Part shown: positions 61,420 through 64,000 of the stretch, piece after piece
How positions within the stretch are numbered: the stretch's first letter is position 1
Layout of the letters: the number at the start of each line of letters is the position of its first letter
Source: Tetrahymena elliotti 4EA
Lineage: Eukaryota > Ciliophora > Oligohymenophorea > Hymenostomatida > Tetrahymenidae
Reading direction: 5' to 3'
Length of the DNA: 64,000 bases
Assembly (NCBI GenBank): GCA_000231825.2
Contig: AFXF02001822.1
Location: 62,001-126,000 of the forward strand
The notes under the pieces: generated by a model
Told to the model about the DNA's origin: nothing
Databases searched by the model: none
What the model saw: the letters and a program-made list of their open reading frames with translations, nothing else
Translations under genes and position numbers: made by a program

Positions 61420-64000
61420 ATGTCTATTTATAGCGGTTTCAGTACCAGGAAGTAAGAGTATGAATATAATATTTGTGTAGATTAAATTTTATCTCTTCTC
61501 TCTACTCGAACTGTCAAAAATATTTGTGGAGGTATCATAGATTAGTTTTATCTACATTTAATGATTTATTTAATATAAAACAGAAAAAGTGGATGAAGAT
61601 AAGTTTAGGAAAATCTTTAAAAAGCTTTTTAAAATATTACAAAAAATGGAGGTTCATAAATACTTGAATCCTAAATTTTCAGAAACTCTATCATCCTTGG
61701 GGAGAGTACTAAAGATTAAAATACTAGACCCATTAAAAATTTCAGTAATAATTTATAAAATATGAAAAGCAAATTTTTAATATAAAATATTCATTATTTA
61801 TCAAAATATTTTAGAAAGATTCAAAGTCTGACTTAAGAGAATTTGCAGTGAAAAATAATACTTAATAATAATAAAATAATTTAGTAGTTATAAATAATTA
61901 ATAGCTTGGGAATAATAACATCAATAATATACATCTAATTAATACAACAACCAGATGCAGTAGTGTCAATAGAGATATGCCTAATACTTCTGGAAACTAA
62001 AGACCTGTTAGTATGGAAATGAGAAGTAGAGCATCATATAGCAAAAGATATATACCTTAAAGCTAATAAGGAGTTTTACCAATTAAGGAGAATATTAAGT
62101 ATTCAAATTAGCACTAAATATTAATAAACAATGTTATTAATGTTAATAAATCAGAAGAAGATTAATAATAAAATAATTTAAGTAAATTATATTAAGCTCC
62201 TTCAACAGCCAATAACCAAAAAACTTCACATTTCAATGTTGTTTCTGAAGAAAAAACAGAAGTGAATACATCAAATGGTGAATTTTTCAAAGATAATTAT
62301 AATAATAAAGAAGAAGATTTATTTACTCTCTCATAAGTTACAAATAAAAACTATGTTGATGAAATAATTGAAAATAAAGAAAATATATATTCTACTTAAT
62401 AGAGGCACGTTTAGAATAGTAAAAAATTAAATCAAATTAATAAAATTGATGAAAAATAAAGATGCAAAACTCCTCCCTCACATCCAAGTTAATAAAACCA
62501 TTTACTTAACCTACAAAATTAATTAAAAAATGAGAATTTAAAGTTAGCTGAAATTTAGAATAACAGTGAAGATTCTGATGCTCTTAATAAAAAAATGAAA
62601 AAAGGGAGAAATTTGAAATCAAATAATGATAATATATAACTCAGAAGAGAAAGTTAAACATAAGCTATTCCTAAAAATTTAGAAATAGGATTAAATAGTT
62701 TTAACGCACCAAATACTGTTTTAACAACAGGAGGGGAATTCACACACAAAAGTATAGCACCTTAGCAAGCTAGAAAAAGAAGCTCAAAATCAATAAGAGG
62801 CCAGACTAAGCTACCTCTGTCCCTCAACTAAAATAATTAATTTAAAAATTAAAAAGAATCTGACTCATCTCAAAGTTTACATTAATATGAATCTCCTTAA
62901 AAGCAAGATCTTAGTTATAACTCATTTTATGTTGAAACATCAAGCATTAAAAACTTAAAGAAAAATTTGATTTCTCAATAAAACAAACAACTTAATAATT
63001 CTGGTAAAAAGTATGCACATAATTAGATTCATATTTTGTAAGAAATATCTAATAACTCATCAACTCAGCCTAATTCTAATGTTAAAAATTTTTAGTTTAA
63101 TGATATGTATTAAAAGCAAATGTCATCAAAAAACAAATCTAATCTCAGTCCTAATTCTTATGTATAAAAAATACCTCAAATGAATTTTAGAAATGGTGAA
63201 TCTAACGACTCATCTCAAAATTCAACAATTTAATAGATTATTTATAACCCAACAGATAAACACTAACAACACCAATAAACAAATTAGTTTTCATCCTCAT
63301 AAACATCTAAAGAATAAACAATTAATAATGATTCATCATTCTAAGAGTTTCTTTTTAATAGCTAAAAGTAAGAATAGTCAGAAACCTAATTCAGAAATAG
63401 AATGCTAGTATCAAATTTAAATAGTTTTAAAGAAGATTTAGATAAGTAGTAAATCTAAAGCAGGTCACAATCTCTTTTGTTGCAATAATAAAATTATTTA
63501 TTAGAAAATTCAGTTTCAGGTTTAAGCAAATTAACACCATAAAGCCATGCATTAAAAAACAGAGATGATTTAAATAACCCAGAACCATAAATAATATAAC
63601 CAACTCATCTATATAATCCATTTTATAAGTAATAAAATGTTTAGCAATCACCAAGATTTGAAAATGACACTTTTGGTTTAACAGACAATTAATTATCTTT
63701 AACTCCCATAAAATAACTTGTGAAGAGAAAGAAATCAAAGAAGAAAAGTGGAAGAAATATTAATGAGAAAAAGAGCTCTTAATCATTTATAATATCCACT
63801 CCTAAAATAAATCCAGCAATACAAAGCAAATACAATTATAATATATCACCTAAAAATATCATGTAAATACTCTTTTTAATCTCAAATATTTTTAAAAAAT
63901 TATAATATTTTATCAGGCAAGCAGCTAATAGTGAAGTCAGGCAGTGAAAAATTAGTTAAAATTTTGGATGCTTAAACCTAAAAAATTAAATGTTCTAAAA
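61420..64000 (+). CDS. Ser/Asn/Gln-rich protein with small globular N-terminus, 3' end probably beyond window
   Basis: Exons 61420-61531, 61584-61744 and 61815-63862 join in frame (introns 52 and 70 nt). Residues 1-95 look globular and helical: MSIYSGFSTRKQEYEYNICV, ILSLLSTRTVKNICGEKVDEDKFRKIFKKLF, then EVHKYLNPKFSETLSSLGRVLKIKILDPL. I do not recognise this domain. The next ~680 residues are polar low complexity with Ser-Gln and Lys/Arg-Ser clusters (RKRSSKSIRGQTK, VKRKKSKKKSGRN), likely disordered and possibly phosphorylated. A donor GTAAAT at 63863 follows. If spliced at the AG ending 63944, coding continues to the window edge (EKLVKILDAQTQKIKC); if spliced at the AG ending 63916, the protein stops at TGA about 30 nt later. 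The first looks more coding-like. Function unknown. Confidence 0.6.

Noticed and set aside
61473..61667. Basic plus-strand frame of 64 codons.
   Set aside because: It runs through an intron and in a shifted frame over the first exons of the gene starting at 61420.
63427..63738. Minus-strand 103-codon frame.
   Set aside because: Antisense of the Ser/Asn/Gln-rich coding exon; no start context or motif.
1..64000. tRNA, rRNA, CRISPR arrays, bacterial promoters and terminators.
   Set aside because: No GC-rich cloverleaf segments, no rRNA-like conserved blocks and no spaced direct repeats were seen; bacterial signals do not apply to this genome.

Overview
The window is nuclear DNA of a ciliate that reads TAA and TAG as glutamine and stops only at TGA. 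Nearly every gene is open only under that code, many conserved-domain proteins contain in-frame TAA/TAG, and every gene that ends inside the window ends at TGA. The extreme AT-richness, Gln/Asn/Lys-rich proteins and GT-AG introns of about 44-214 nt point to a Tetrahymena-like oligohymenophorean rather than Paramecium, whose introns are about 25 nt. Exon joins were worked out by hand from frame continuity, splice dinucleotides and family alignment remembered, not computed. For every complete gene the joined length is a multiple of three.

Layout. 1-2566 (-): start of a secreted Cys-rich protein, cut by the window edge. 4644-5783 (+): 2OG-Fe(II)-type dioxygenase. 6964-15326 (-): a very long disordered protein with an RPA70N domain, followed by ORC1. 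15710-16493 (+): METTL21-type methyltransferase. 16842-29242 (-): a 1615-residue Asn/Gln-rich EF-hand protein, a 1320-residue cyclic-nucleotide-binding protein and a vWA protein. 30259-33306 (+): DUF985 cupin and a cytochrome b5-domain coiled-coil protein. 33591-34947 (-): unrecognised, probably mitochondrial membrane protein. 35954-43042 (+): ABHD13/17-like hydrolase, WGR-PARP, EMC4 and a dihydropteridine-reductase-like SDR.

44036-60524 is a duplicated-gene region. Five tandem tetraspanin-like genes (all -) and a mitochondrial-type zinc-ribbon gene (-) are bracketed by three paralogous alpha/beta hydrolases (all +). A decayed Tc1/mariner transposase lies between the first and second tetraspanin genes. 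61420-64000 (+) is a Ser/Asn/Gln-rich protein that probably runs off the window.

The RPA70N protein, ORC1 and PARP concern DNA replication or repair. EMC4 is a membrane-insertion subunit. The rest is mixed metabolism, signalling and surface proteins with no operon-like logic, as expected of a eukaryote. I found no tRNA, rRNA or CRISPR array. Intergenic DNA is almost pure A/T with homopolymer runs.
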